From the NCBI GenBank assembly GCA_016508695.1, contig VNKQ01000004.1:1488001-1552000 (forward strand): a stretch of 64,000 nucleotides of DNA. Direction: 5' to 3'. Position numbers and translations under genes: made by a program. Source of the DNA: Hyphodiscus hymeniophilus. Lineage: Eukaryota > Ascomycota > Leotiomycetes > Helotiales > Hyphodiscaceae. Shown one piece after another: positions 34,132-46,341 of the stretch (positions are counted from its first letter, which is position 1; each line of letters begins with the position of its first letter). The notes beneath the pieces are model-generated. The model ran no database searches. It was not told where the DNA came from and saw only the letters and a program-made list of their open reading frames with translations.

Positions 34132-36609
34132 TTAGTCATCTATTAAGATGGCGCCATCGTCTTCAATGATTATGAGATCATCGTTCTCGGTGGTGCCTTG
34201 GCCATTGGGCTGATGCTTTTTTCGTGTTGCGTCAGGAGAGTCACCATCAAGAGCTTCAGATGCGGTTCTCTTCTTAGCAGCTGAGCTGATGGGGTCGGAT
34301 CCTTCCTTCTTGCCGTTGGCATGACCATTGGTCAGAGCGGGCTGGACTGGAGGTGCCGGCTTTTTGCGTCGCGGAATCGGCGAGGTAGGCAATTCGGCTT
34401 CGGAAGACGCAGAAATATCCAGTCCCTTAATGGGCTTATCATCCAATTCAGTAGACCTGTTGCCCGTTAGTTAAGTTTCGTGAATGAGGGCCACGGACAC
34501 TCACGACTCTCGAACATTTAGAACGAGGTTGACTCGAGGATTATCTTCATCCTCATCGGTGACTGTCAAGAAGCTGTCGCTCTTGATACCTGTAGATATT
34601 GTCAGATGATGTTATTGAACGTATGTGAGCAGACCGAATTTACCTAATTCACTGAGTTTCTTGCTAAGATTCTCCGTCTCCTCCGGATCATAAAGTAGAC
34701 CAACTTCATTCTTGACCGATAGTTCATCTCCATAGCCAAGTTCCATGCGTAGGAAATCCTCGACAAGATCATTAAGTGTTGCTCGTGACATATCAACGAG
34801 AAGACGGGTTTGTGCTACGCTGCAGACTTCACAATCAGGATTTGGAGCACGAATCCTATCTGATGCCAGAAGTCTCTCGGGGGCAAATGGCGATAAGAAG
34901 ACCTGAATATAGGTTAGAAAAAGGTCTACACATTTGGTGCAGTAGACTTGCCTCCTTGGAAGCCGAGTAGTCGCCCCTCAGAACTTTGTAAGCTTCAAGC
35001 ACGCAGATACCTGCTACGATAGCATTTGTAGTGGCTATCGCTGGGATGATATTGCCCGCCATTTGCTTGATATCGAATCTCGATTTGGTCTCGATGCCGA
35101 ATATAATCGAACGTAAATTCGCACTCGCAGTGACGAAGTCCAGCGTATCATCATCATCTTTATCAAATGTGATAATTGGTTCTGCAGAACTACCATTCGA
35201 ACTTGACTTCATGGTTTGGAGTCTGGCGCTCAATCGTTCGAGACTGAATTGTGTCAGCGAAGCGCTCATGGCTTCCAACGTTCGTCTTACCTGTCCTTGA
35301 AAACAATAGTGTTTTCTTGCAAATTCCATATTCTCTGTCCGTCTTTTAGTATCCTTTCCTTCGACATTCCTATTTCCGGAACCTCCTTGATAATGGTTTC
35401 ATAATCGAGAGGCCCAGGAGGGCGTCTTGTCTTCCACATCTCCTCCATCGAGCGCAGGCGAGTGATGTCATCCTTATACACCTTGTTGAAGAGTAGTTGG
35501 GGGAAGGTATCCGATCCAATGGCTTCCTTGATCTGCTTGAGAGCCTGTGCCTCTTGGCGTAACTTCTCGATTTCCTTTGCTATAGAAAGATTAGTGGATG
35601 ATCTGTTATCAACTTCACGTACAGGAGTACATGCCATTCTCTGTGTCTTTAGAGTGATCCATCTCCGGCGACTCATCCTCACTGGCGCCAAATATTTCAC
35701 TAAGACATGTCAGATTTTAGATCTCAGAGCCTCTCTGGCAGGCATACCTCAACAGATAGCTCTTTCCCCAAACAATGCAGTGAATTGGCTGGCTCGGCGT
35801 ACTTCGGATGGTACAGACTGGAAAGCTCTTTGGGGTCTCCTTGGTGGTGCAATCGTAGCATGCTGTTTGTCCTTTTTTGATGACCTGAACTTGACCGTTG
35901 AAGCCTGTCGTACCACTTTCAATTAAGGGAACTTCGGCGGCCAAACACATCTTATTCACATGCCGTCTCGCATCGAGGTTGTCCAAGGCGTTGAAGACCA
36001 TCGTAAAACCTTTAAACCACTCCACGTTGAACTGACGATCCTTGATGTTCGCATGATGAGCTTCCAGCTTCACATTTGGGTTGAACTTGTGTGCCGCCTC
36101 CTTTGCCACCTATATTCTTTCCGTCAGCGCTGTAACATATGTATTCTTCGTGCGCTGCCCACCAAAGCCTTCGATTTCTTGATGTGCTCGTGTCTGAAGA
36201 GGAACTGCCGGTTGAGGTTGCTAAGATCGATGGTATCCAGGTCCACTATATGTATTTCGCCAAAGCCAACAAGAACTAAGTTCTTCAAAAGCTCACAGCC
36301 AATGCCTCCTGCACCAACCATTAATATTCGAGCCTGCTCACTTTTGTCAGTCTATCATCTATATGCACGAGAGGCGCAAACCGAGCTTCGCTTTGCGCCT
36401 TCGAGAGCACCGAATCCATCTGTAAACACACCATGGACTTCCATCGCATGTTTTGTAACGGTTATGAGCACTCTGCAGATCCAACATCAGTTGTCGATGT
36501 GGCTGCTGTCTTCCAGGATGGAGTGATGTGAACTCTTCGGACCTACCTCCTTCACCATTGTGTTTAATGGAATGCCCAACGATTTCTGATTGAACTGATC
36601 GCGCGCCAT
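34132..36609 (-). CDS. UBA2: SUMO-activating enzyme subunit Uba2 (E1 catalytic subunit)
   Basis: Nuclear E1 subunit that, with Aos1, adenylates SUMO and passes it to Ubc9. Nine exons: 36547-36609, 36163-36333, 35748-36109, 35623-35699, 35291-35579, 34952-35243, 34644-34902, 34505-34589 and 34132-34456; 640 aa. Adenylation motif [17 protein letters not shown] and [17 protein letters not shown]; zinc cysteines CYDC (162,165) and CEVC (442,445); catalytic Cys177 in [19 protein letters not shown]; a ubiquitin-fold domain; a basic Lys/Arg-rich C-terminal tail ending in an acidic [15 protein letters not shown] stretch, which resembles a SUMO-interacting motif. Intron 1 is 213 nt; others are 43-54 nt. 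The intron after SASKE has a GC donor (GCAAGT), the only junction that keeps frame. Assignment is secure. Confidence 0.96.
34903..34951 (-). other. GC-AG intron within UBA2
   Basis: A 49-nt intron with donor GCAAGT after a GAG codon and acceptor TTCAG. Coding frame on both sides (SASKE / [11 protein letters not shown]) demands phase 0, which no GT in the neighbourhood provides. The rest of the donor (AAGT) is a perfect consensus, the usual compensation in GC-AG introns. Confidence 0.85.
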
Positions 36610-37047
36610 AATGAGTACCGCCGTGGATTGTGTGCGACAGCGCGATTAAGATGTGGGTATTGGAGAGTTGAGAGAAATTTCGCAGTTTTTAGAAGTTCAG
36701 GTACATTTCAGGTACAGACTGTACCGTACCGCGAGGCTAGACGGATTAGACGGACGCGAGGTTTGTTATCGGAAAGAAATGACGGCACAGGCTTCACGTT
36801 TCCGTCTTCTCCTGTTGGACGTCGAGCTTGTTGTGTTTATATCTTGATTCACTAGAATCAAGCCGGCGATTCTACTTCCAAATGTTTCTTTATTCATACC
36901 ATCTTCATTATCCAATGGTAAACCGCCTTCATTCTGGTGATTGACCTCGCCGCCTCCAACATAATCCCTGCAAACCTGAATCGTCCGAGCACCAAAGGAG
37001 AATTGGAAACTGCACCAAGGCCTCATCAGAGCTACGTATCTATCAAA
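36610..37047. promoter_or_regulatory. Shared divergent promoter of UBA2 and QNG1
   Basis: 438 nt between the two start codons, genes pointing away from each other, so both promoters must lie here. It contains a near-duplicated GTAC-rich stretch (TTCAGGTACA repeated around 36697-36720). No known binding site is asserted. Confidence 0.6.
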
Positions 37048-38298
37048 ATGTCCGACGACGAAGCAGATCCCGAACTGCTGGAATTCCTCCGTCTACACTT
37101 TCAGAAAACCACCTTGGCCCCTACTGTTCCAGAGACACATGTCTTGGAGGGCGCCGAGTATGTTTATGATAACTCAATCGATGTTGCTCTAGATTATCAG
37201 TCTACCAAAGCAGCGGCAGCAATGATCTATGAGCAAATGCAGAAAACCGAGTACTCAACTAAGACCTGGTCGTCACACGAGCTTCACCCCAAAGCTAAGG
37301 ACGAAAGCACTGTAGCCTTTATCTTCACTATGGATCTGCTGAACTTTTCTTTCTGGTCTGAGAAAGATGACGAAGAACGGTTTGCAATTGAGTACAAGGG
37401 CAAGAAATGGACTGGCTACTGGAGTTTAGTAGCGGCTTTACAGCGGGCGCTTGATGAGGGTTAGTTTACGGCCTCTTGCTGATGCATGAGATAGCTCATT
37501 TCCTCGTTTGTAGATATCCCGATTACGTCTTCTGATTTCTGGCAAAGCGAGGAAGAATGTACTGAAGAGGTTTTGAAGCATGTCTTCCGGAGCGCCACAG
37601 AGGAAGAAATCCCTATGTTCAAGGAAAGATTGGCCTGTCTGCGAGAAGCAGGACAAATTCTGTACGAGGTACGAGGTCCATTCCCTTAGGAATTTCATTT
37701 TACTCATAGAAAGTTGCAGAAATACCAATGCAGCTTCACCAAATGCATAGAAGCCGCGGATCATTCCGCTGCTGCTCTTGTCAACATTCTTGCAGATAAC
37801 TTCCCATGCTTCAATGATGTTGTCCGTTTTGAAAGCCGGAAGAGTGTCCGATTTCTCAAAAGAGCTCAGATCTGTGTGGCGGATCTCTGGGCAGCCTTTG
37901 ATGGCGAAGACTACGGGGACTTCGATGATATAGACAAGATCACTATGTTCGCCGATTACCGAGTCCCTCAGATATTGAATACTTTGGGTTGTCTTTGGTA
38001 CAGTCCACTTCTCCAGAACGCCATCCGGCATAAGAAAGTTATAGACAGTGGGAATACGTGGGAGATTCAGCTCAGAGGTATGTGAGCAATATGTGAGAGT
38101 GAAAACGATAGCTAAAGGTGCACAGGTTGCAGCATATGGTGTGTGGAATTAATTCGGAGAACGATCTTGAGAGATCACCCGGAGGCCAAAGTCAATGCTA
38201 TTTTGATAGATTTCTTTCTGTATGATACCATGAAGGAACAGGAATTGGCTGGAGAAGAGAGGATACCCCATCATAGAACACGGAGTATTTGGTATTGA
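37048..38298 (+). CDS. QNG1: Queuosine 5'-phosphate N-glycosylase/hydrolase (queuosine salvage, DUF2419)
   Basis: Releases the queuine base from queuosine phosphate so that tRNA wobble position 34 can be modified; fungi depend on salvaged queuine. Exons are 37048-37459, 37514-37668, 37720-38077 and 38126-38298; 365 aa, close to family length. The start is the ATG of MSDDEADPELLEFL; upstream in-frame sequence lacks an ATG. Recognisable elements are FIFTMDLLNFSFWSE (includes the catalytic-region Asp), KWTGYWSLVAALQRALDEG, MFADYRVPQILNTLG, and EIQLRGCSIWCVELIRR near the end. These match the DUF2419/C9orf64 family. It shares a divergent promoter with UBA2. Confidence 0.93.
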
Positions 38299-38757
38299 AT
38301 GCTAGAGGAATGAATGTACAGATCCTACTTATCTTCAGATAATCAATTGAGATTCAACAAAAGCCCCTTTCTTCATGCCCCACATACAGTAGACGAGGCC
38401 GAGCGCTACGTCATGCTGTCTTCTCATAGCCCACGACAAAGTTGCTGTCAACACCCCATGCTATCGCAAATGAATTGTCATGCGAAAAAGCTCTAACTGC
38501 TTCCTTACAGTAAAGACTGAGACTTAATTTTCGGAAATATGGAGTTACTAATCATTCAAAGGCGCTATTGCGTTAGCAACCATCTCGGTCTCGTCATCCC
38601 CAATCAACGCGGGGATAGCTCTTCAAGCCCCTCATAGCATTATCAATCAATCAGTTGCACCACAATTACTTCTCTTCCCTTTCGTGAAAGAAATTATCGC
38701 ATGTCAACACCTTTCCAACGGTTGGAACTCCATAGCAATCACTTCAAAAGCAGAAAC
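38299..38757. other. Intergenic region between QNG1 and SDR
   Basis: 459 nt containing the QNG1 3' flank and the promoter of the following SDR gene. No site recognised. Confidence 0.5.
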
Positions 38758-39704
38758 ATGGCAGCAGCAAGCAACTTCTTCAGCATAGTCGCCGGTGTTG
38801 GACCTGGCACTGGTGTGTCCCCAAGATTATCTTCATAATGACTCTACTAACAGTCTAAGGTCGCAGTGTGGCCCTTAAATTCGCAAAGGTCTATCCTGTC
38901 GTCCTCCTAGCTAGAAACCCGGCCCACTACGAATCCATTGTCAAAGAGATCAAGGAGAGCGGTGGTCAAGCAATCGGCTTTTCTACAGATGTTGCCTCTC
39001 AATCATCAGTGAAAGATGCGTTCGCGCAGATACAGAAGGAACTCAAAGGGAAGAAACTCGCTGCGGCCATCTTCAACGTTGGTGGCGCCTTTGTGAGGAA
39101 GCCCTTTCTGGAGTTGAGTTTGGATGAATATGAGGCTGGCTACAATACCAATGGGTGAGACTGTCTCCAAATCATGTTAATCGAAGAAGCTGTGGACACC
39201 GTCGCTATTACGATCACGCATGGTACATTTGCTAATCAAGCTCTGCTATACAGGAAGGGCTTCTACAACTTCGCCCAAGCAACTCTGCCTCTTCTCCTCG
39301 AATCCGTCGAGAGCTCTCCACATCCTCCCTCTCTTATCATAACTGGAGCCACCGCCTCCATGCGGGGCTCAGCCACTATGTCTTCGTTTGCAAGCGGGAA
39401 GTTTGCTCTTCGGGCAACAGGCCAGAGTCTGGCACGAGAATTTGGGCCAAAGGGAGTTCATGTCGCACACGTAGTAGTGGATGGGGTGATTGATATGCCT
39501 AAAACAAAAGACTGGCCTATTAATGGTGGTGCACCGGATGGGAAGATCAGCAGTGCTGCTGTGAGTTCACATCTCCGAGTCTTGAGCCTTAGGTGGTTGC
39601 TGACACTTTGATAGATCGCAGATTCATATTGGTATTTGCACACGCAGCCGAGGTCTCATTTTACACATGAGATGGACTGTAGACCGTACGTTGAAAAGTT
39701 TTAA
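38758..39704 (+). CDS. Short-chain dehydrogenase/reductase (atypical SDR)
   Basis: NAD(P)-dependent oxidoreductase of unknown substrate, 248 aa. Exons are 38758-38812, 38860-39154, 39254-39560 and 39615-39704 with consistent phases. The nucleotide-binding loop reads VAGVGPGTGRSVALKFAK, a GxGxGxG form different from classical TGxxxGIG. VVLLARNP follows, then DVASQSSVKDAF and FNVGGAF in place of NNAG. SLIITGATASMRGS carries the Ser position and the expected YxxxK appears as FASGK, so the catalytic Tyr is replaced by Phe, a feature of this subgroup also seen in bacterial and fungal relatives. The tail contains SYWYLHTQPRS. The substrate cannot be deduced. Confidence 0.87.
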
Positions 39705-40267
39705 GGATCAGTGTACGGTATCCTTTATGTAGTGAACGAATTCAAACCTTCGACAAAGTTGATATGCGAGGCTTTTCAGAGTTCCATATGGCTTTGGTAA
39801 ACCAAGGTAACAATTGACGAGTCCCTTGCTTTTGAATTGGCAATGTCAATGACAGCGAATAATATGCCTCTCAATATCGAACTCTTTCTTTGCAGATCCA
39901 GATACAGACGGTCTGTAAGCGAGCAATGGTTCCTCAAAGGTATTTGCAAAGCCCTCTATGGTAGTCATATGACTTCAGAACTAAATCCAGCAGAGGAGAC
40001 GAACCAGAAATAATTTGGTGGATGCAACATCAGGTACTGCAAGTTAGCAGGAGGCTGGTCCTCCCAAAGCAATGCATAGAAAGTACCACACAGTCGTAAG
40101 GACGACCTTTGCTTCGGGAGGACTCCCATGGAACATTTCACAGACGTGCAAGCACGGAATATGTGAAATGGCCATAATGTTTTTGTCATTCCCTATGCTA
40201 TCTGGCATACCCTGCCAGCTTTATGCACGATCCATGAAATGCCAACACGCCAACCCAAGCAGAACAT
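39705..40267. other. Intergenic region between convergent SDR and RPL26 genes
   Basis: 563 nt between two 3' ends. Short frames only; nothing recognised. Confidence 0.5.
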
Positions 40268-40800
40268 TTATACCTTTGCCTTTAGCTTCTCCTTAATCTC
40301 GCGACCGGTCTTAATACGCTCCAGGATGTTCTCGCGGTCCTTGTCCAGCTTCAACTTTGTGACAACAACCTTCGATGGATGCACGCCGATAGGGACGGAT
40401 TGACCGGAGGACTTGTCCTTGGAGACTCGCTCGATGTGAATGACGTATTTGAGGCGGTAGACAGAGGTAACCTTTCCTTCGCGGCCCTTGTTGGAGCCTC
40501 GGACAACGAGGACTTCGTCGTCTTTGCGGATCGGGATCGATCGGACCTTGAAGCCTGTTAGTGGAATTGAAGTAGCGAGGATGTGTATACGGACATTGTG
40601 TTTCTCGCGGAGCTCCTTGCTCAAAGGTGCACTCATGATAGTGCGTCTGACGCTGGAAGGGGCATTGTAATGAGCCTTGCGCGACTTTCTCCTCGAGGAG
40701 TGGAGGGCTGGATTGAATGTCAGTACGGTGTTGTGGCGTCGTGTCCAAGTGATAATCTTGAAGGCGCATTGAGGAACTCACCAGAGTTGATCTTGGTCAT
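40268..40800 (-). CDS. RPL26: 60S ribosomal protein L26 (uL24)
   Basis: Component of the large cytosolic ribosomal subunit near the peptide exit tunnel. Exons are 40782-40800 (19 nt), 40595-40707 and 40268-40546; 136 aa, standard for the family. It begins [17 protein letters not shown], then [48 protein letters not shown] (KOW motif), [12 protein letters not shown] and [20 protein letters not shown]. Intron 1 (40708-40781) follows a very short first exon, common in fungal ribosomal-protein genes. Intron 2 (40547-40594) is 48 nt, in frame and stop-free, with donor GTCCGT; it is placed there because only that junction restores the invariant [12 protein letters not shown]. Confidence 0.96.
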
Positions 40801-41844
40801 GATGGCGATGGATGACCGGGTTGTGTCGTTGGATGTGTCGATCGTGGGCGGTATTTCCTACGAAAGAAATTTGAATATTGAGATATCTCGTCGTGGGCTA
40901 AGCGAGGATCACGTGGCCAAAGTGGGCTCGACTCAGCCGACTCTCACTCAATACCCTTGCATTAGACCTTTCCTTTTAGCAACGACATGAGTTTCAGGAA
41001 CACATCGATTTCCCTAAGCGCACATAGATCATTCTTAATCAGCTGTCTTTTTTGGGAAGAGCCTTTCATTGTCTGCTGTTTTGTGGCATGAGTAACGGCA
41101 TTAGTCAGTTCCCGATGCCTGCTGCTCGTTGCCGGTGGCGGAGTGCCTCAACATGTGGTGCCCACGAGTTGCCAAAGACTCTCCTCAACCCCATACTCCC
41201 CCGTCTCATACTTGGGGAAATAGCAGAGATAATAGTATGTTATTTGGCTATTGGGGCAATGATCATTAAACTTCTAACGTCAGACGTCATAAGCTGAGAA
41301 ATCACTGTGAACCAGTGCCAGTGCCTCGTATGTTGTTGTTGTCCATCGGCCCTTTTGAGGGGCTTCAACACTGAAATGAATATTGAACAGTCAGGAGATT
41401 TCGAGGAATTGCATGCTATTCTTTCTCCATTGGGCTTTCTAAGCAAAGTGCAGTCTGTAACTCTCGGATGTCCGCGGCTTTCTCGATTAGTCAACTACCT
41501 TACTTACAAGCGTTTGCCTCAATTATATGGGTGAGCGGATGCCCCGGAATGGAAGTTTGGGGATGATTCGAGAACTTTTCAAGTGTTCAGTGAACGAGTG
41601 GAAGCAGCTTCGTGATTGTAGATCGCATGACTAGAATCGGCAGATGATATCACGAATCAGGACCGAGCACGTCAAGCTACGAGATCTTCCTTTGGTCTTG
41701 TGCTCTTGTGGGCTCTTTCTTACTGTACATTAGGAAGCCATCATCGTACGAGGCAAAAAGGTATAAGTTCTGATCTCCTCCTATCGTTGCTTCACATTTC
41801 TCATGTACGATCTACCTGCTCCAGTTAGCATATACGACATAACA
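40801..41844. other. Divergent intergenic region, RPL26 and hexose transporter
   Basis: About 1 kb holding both promoters. TCACGTG (a Cbf1-type E-box, at 40909-40915) lies 109 nt upstream of the RPL26 start. The palindrome alone is expected many times in 64 kb by chance, so its role is conjecture. An in-frame upstream ATG for the transporter occurs at 41803. Confidence 0.45.
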
Positions 41845-44250
41845 ATGGGCAAATTTTCGAAGCAACTTGATGCTCTGCCGTTTAGACGGCAGAAGCGAGT
41901 ATCTACGGATGGAAGTACTACTCATTCCGAAAAGCAAATGGAGCAACAAAAATATAATGGACCTTATGACAACTCCAAAGTCCCTGTTTTGACAATCCAC
42001 TCTTTTATCATGGGCGTTTTTGTGTCCATGGGAGGCTTCATCTTCGGATATGACACCGGACAGATTTCGGGATTCCTCGGAATGGCCGAGTTTCAGGAGC
42101 GATTTGGACAGAAGGTTAGTCTTGTCTGTTTCCTGTTTTCTGTACGATTGACAGGACGGTGAGGTGCAGACACTCTACCATTCTACTCTACCACAAGCCA
42201 TCCGTTCTGCTTCTCTGACAAATGGGATACTGATTTTGGAACTCGAATAGAACGGCAATGGTGATCCAGGCTATCACTTCAGCAACGTGCGCTCTGGTCT
42301 CATCGTTGCTCTACTTTCTGTTGGTACGCTCATGGGAGCACTTATCGCAGGCCCGGTTGCTGATCGAATTGGGAGGAAATGGAGCATTTCCGCGTGGTGT
42401 GTCGTGAGTGAATCCCTAGCCCATGCTCCTGATTTGCGACGTCCCTTAATCTAGGTTCGTCTGTCCATCGTAATACGCCCATACTGATTCAGAGGTCCTC
42501 TAGATGCTTCACATCGGATTGATTGTTCAGATTTCAGCGACCGAGCACAAATGGTACCAAAGTAAGCATCGCCTTGACCAAAGGATGCGCTGATTACTAA
42601 AACTACACAGTTGTCGTTGGGCGATGGATAGCTGGACTCGGCGTTGGCGCGCTCTCTCTTCTCGTACCCATGTATCAGAGCGAAAGCGCTCCACGTCAAA
42701 TTAGAGGGGCACTTATCAGGTAAACACCCTTCAGTATGCTTGTAGGATAGCTACTCACATGTCGCAGCATGTACCAACTATTTATTACCCTCGGTATCTT
42801 CGTCGCAAACTGCATCAATTTCGGAACAGAAAAGAAAACAAGCACTGCATCTTGGCGTATCCCTTTGGGAATCTCGTTCCTGTGGGTTCTCATTCTTGGT
42901 GTGGGCATAATCTTCTTCCCTGAGTCTCCACGCTACGACTTCCGCCATGGCCGTGTCGAAGAAGCGAAGAGAACTATGACAAAACTCTATGGTGTTTCCG
43001 ACAATCATCGGGTGGTTGCCCAAGAACTTGCGGAAATCAAGGAGAAACATGACGAGGAGCTGCTACACAAAAATCAGAAGTGGTGGGAAATGTTCGTCGC
43101 GCCTAGAATGGCATACAGAATTGTACTTGGAGTGTCCCTTCAAGCACTCCAGCAGCTCACAGGCGCCAACTACTTTTTCTATTATGGCACTGTCATCTTC
43201 AAGTCAACCGGTATGTAACTTTGAATTTTTGCATTTCCTCATCTTGGTCGATTCGCCATGCCTCACGGCTAGAGAATATAGCTAAGATACATGATTCCGC
43301 TTTAAATGTTGTGGTCAAATAAATGCTGATTGTCGGTCATAGGCATCAACAACTCTTATGTTACGCAAATGATCTTAGGTGGCGTGAACTTTGGAACGAC
43401 ATTCATCGGTCTTTATGTTGTTGAGCACTTCGGTCGCCGGAAGTCCCTCATTTTCGGAGCTTTCTGGATGTTCGTGTGCTTCATGATATTCGCCTCTGTC
43501 GGTCACTTCGCCCTGGACCTCAACACTCCCACAAATACGCCACATGCTGGAAAGGCGTTGATTGTTTTCGCTTGTCTTTTCATTCTGGGATTTGCTACGG
43601 TATGTGGTCTCGTCTTCTGTCTAATTCCGCCTTTGGCAGGTCGGGCGTGGAATGTAGCTGATTCATTCTGCGCCATTACCCTGGCTTTCTTTCAATCATA
43701 CATGCATCCCTATTGAGATTAAATCATGCTGACGTTGAGAATTGTATAGACTTGGGGCCCAATTATCTGGACTATTTGCGCTGAGATGTACCCAACTCGC
43801 TATCGGTCCAACGCCATGGCATTATCGACCGCTTCAAATTGTACGTACTGACCCGAGTTCCAACACTTCCTCATTGTCCAATTCTGACTCTAATGGTTAA
43901 TAGGGGGATGGAATTTCCTGCTCGCATTCTTCACTCCATTCATTGTTGGTGACATCGATTTCCAATATGGCTACATCTTTGCAGGATGCCTCTTCGTCGC
44001 CGTCACTGTCGTCTATTTCTTTGTCATCGAAGGTCAAGGTCGTACTCTAGAAGAGATTGACACTATGTATATCCTACATGTCAAACCCTGGGAGTCTTCG
44101 AAATGGGTTGCACCACCACCAGAGGAGCTCATTACCACCGAAAGACTGGTCAGGGGAGAAGTCAATGGCAATGGACCCGATCTCGAGCAAAGTGACAGCC
44201 AACGGAACAAAGAGACCGATCCTGCTCCAGCTGCAGATCACGCCGAGTAG
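41845..44250 (+). CDS. MFS hexose/monosaccharide transporter
   Basis: Plasma-membrane sugar:proton symporter or facilitator with 12 predicted membrane helices, 575 aa. Exons are 41845-42114, 42251-42403, 42504-42561, 42611-42719, 42768-43210, 43343-43599, 43750-43840 and 43904-44250; phases agree throughout. Motifs are [16 protein letters not shown] (helix 1), ADRIGRKWS (MFS motif A), [47 protein letters not shown] and [19 protein letters not shown]. These are sugar-porter signatures of the Hxt/high-affinity glucose transporter type. The start could also be the in-frame ATG at 41803 (14 residues more); 41845 was preferred because homologues commonly start MGKF. Hexose preference is inferred. 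Confidence 0.92.
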
Positions 44251-46341
44251 GGCATGTCAATGGAGATGATTATTGGCGTCAACTAATTAAGCAATACGTC
44301 GCCTTTATATCACCTACTCTAGAAGTCGCCCCGGAGCGAACTCTTTCCTACACCACGACCGTTTGAGTACGAGTCATGATTCCCCTGGTTCAAAATCGGC
44401 GCAAGTTTTCGATATTACAGACTGGAAATTAATGAGGAGGTATGATTAGTGCTGTAGATAGTTTTAAGATTTGATATAGTGCATAATAATATTAACAATA
44501 CACATAAAGAAAGGTGATTTCCGCCACTAGTCTTATAAATCGTCGAGCAGCGCAGCATTTGCTCCATCGCTTAGCATATTTAAATGTATTCAATCCAGTC
44601 AACACTACCCTGGTAACCAAAGATCCTCTCGAAACATATGGGTACCTCCAAAATACTGATTAGTTTAGACCTCTGCAATATCCCTTGCTAGATGCTACGG
44701 AAAGATCAAAGTCGCTGAACGACTATTATTTATAAAATTTGCAGCATTCGACGTATATTTGACCATCATTTATTTCCTCAAAAAAACCCCCCTCATACTA
44801 CCAACCTAAGGTACCTTAGAGAGGTTCTCTGGTGGCGGTGGCGGTGGTTGAATGAAGCTTATTGTGGCTTAAGCCGCCGATGACAGACATTAAGAATAAG
44901 CTTCGACTACAGCCATCAGGTAAGGAAAACGAAAGAAAGCTTCATTATTAGTTTTATTTTGGTACGACTATTCTTGAGAATAGATATCCTTCGATTGGGG
45001 AAGTCGAGGCTTTTGCAAAAATCAAACCCCTGGGATACCACCCGAGAGAAATGCCGAATTCAACATCCGAAGATCCCTGCCTCCCTCGGTGTCACGCATC
45101 GCGGGGCTCCGCAAAAGCCGAACGTAACCCCAGGATATCTACTCTACAGGCTACGGAGTACCGTAGGTACAGCAGTACAGTACCTCCTTTAGGTAACGAC
45201 AACGGTGTGGTGGAGGCTACCATCGCAGAAAGACAGAAAAGGGGAAACGCTCCTCTACCAACTCGTATCGAAATTTGAAATACCAGCAATCTTTGGAATC
45301 TGCACACGAGTCACGACAACATTCATCCGCCGAGAAGGTCGCGCCACAAAGCCTCCCAACGGAATGGCGCCTCTAGCTCAACCTGAATATTGTCTCAAAA
45401 AACGGTGGTTTGACTTCTGCCGAGAAGACTGCAAAAATACCTCGGCCTCGGAAAACTACCAATATCTCATTTGTCGACCATTGCTGACAGGGCAGGACGG
45501 GTGGGGAGATCCCCCGCACGTCGATGATGGCTGACGTCGACCGTTCCCCGGTTGGGCGTACGCCTGGTGACGCTATCTGAGCCGCCTTCTGGTCAAGAAA
45601 GACGCCCACCACCAACACCAGCGAGCCAACAGCATTTGTGTATAAACGATTGGAGGAATGGCAAATTCGGAGATTGCTTTGCAGGTAGCACTAGCTTTCA
45701 AAGGAGTTGGGCCCGTTATCGATGCGATATGCAGGTGCGTGACTCGAGACGAATCCGGAAGTTTAAGGTAGCTCGACGTAATGCTGGGATTCTAGGAGTA
45801 GCGAGTCCGTGCCTGCATCACTATTTGAATGTAAACTTCTCTGTTGCAATTGGGAACTGTTGCGAATGAGCGACAGAAACTCCAACTATGGGGGGAATAT
45901 GAATGATGAGGAAGATACAAAGCCATGGAGATAAAACATGTTGATATCCTAATCCCGATAGCACTTTTGAGCCAGACCTAACCTCCTCGGAGTACTTTCT
46001 GCCTCCGTATTTCTCAGCAAGTCAACAGGGTTATTCGAAGCACTAGTTGTCCGAAACTATTCCCCTCTTGCAATTACTCCGTCAAAGGGCTATGCATCCC
46101 CCACTTCGCGCCAGCATTGGCTCTCCAGCTTTGGATGAATAAAGCTTCGACCCCGGATCACCGGTCCCAGGCCCTTGATTTAAAAAGTGCCTACACCCCG
46201 CGGAGATTCAGTAATCATTCCCCAGATCTCCCCATACTTCGCTTCGACGTGTTTCAGTAATCAATCAATCTTTTTCCAGAGCCACGGTCGCGGATCCTCT
46301 CTGTTGACCCTGATTAGCTCTCCTAAACTGCGGCTTTCACA
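44251..46341. other. Gene-free interval, AT-rich at its left end
   Basis: About 2.1 kb. The first 500 nt are visibly AT-rich, followed by a short GGTGGC repeat near 44830-44848. Frames of up to 109 codons (45205-45534) show no domain and no ATG-supported model. The right end contains the aquaporin promoter. Confidence 0.45.
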
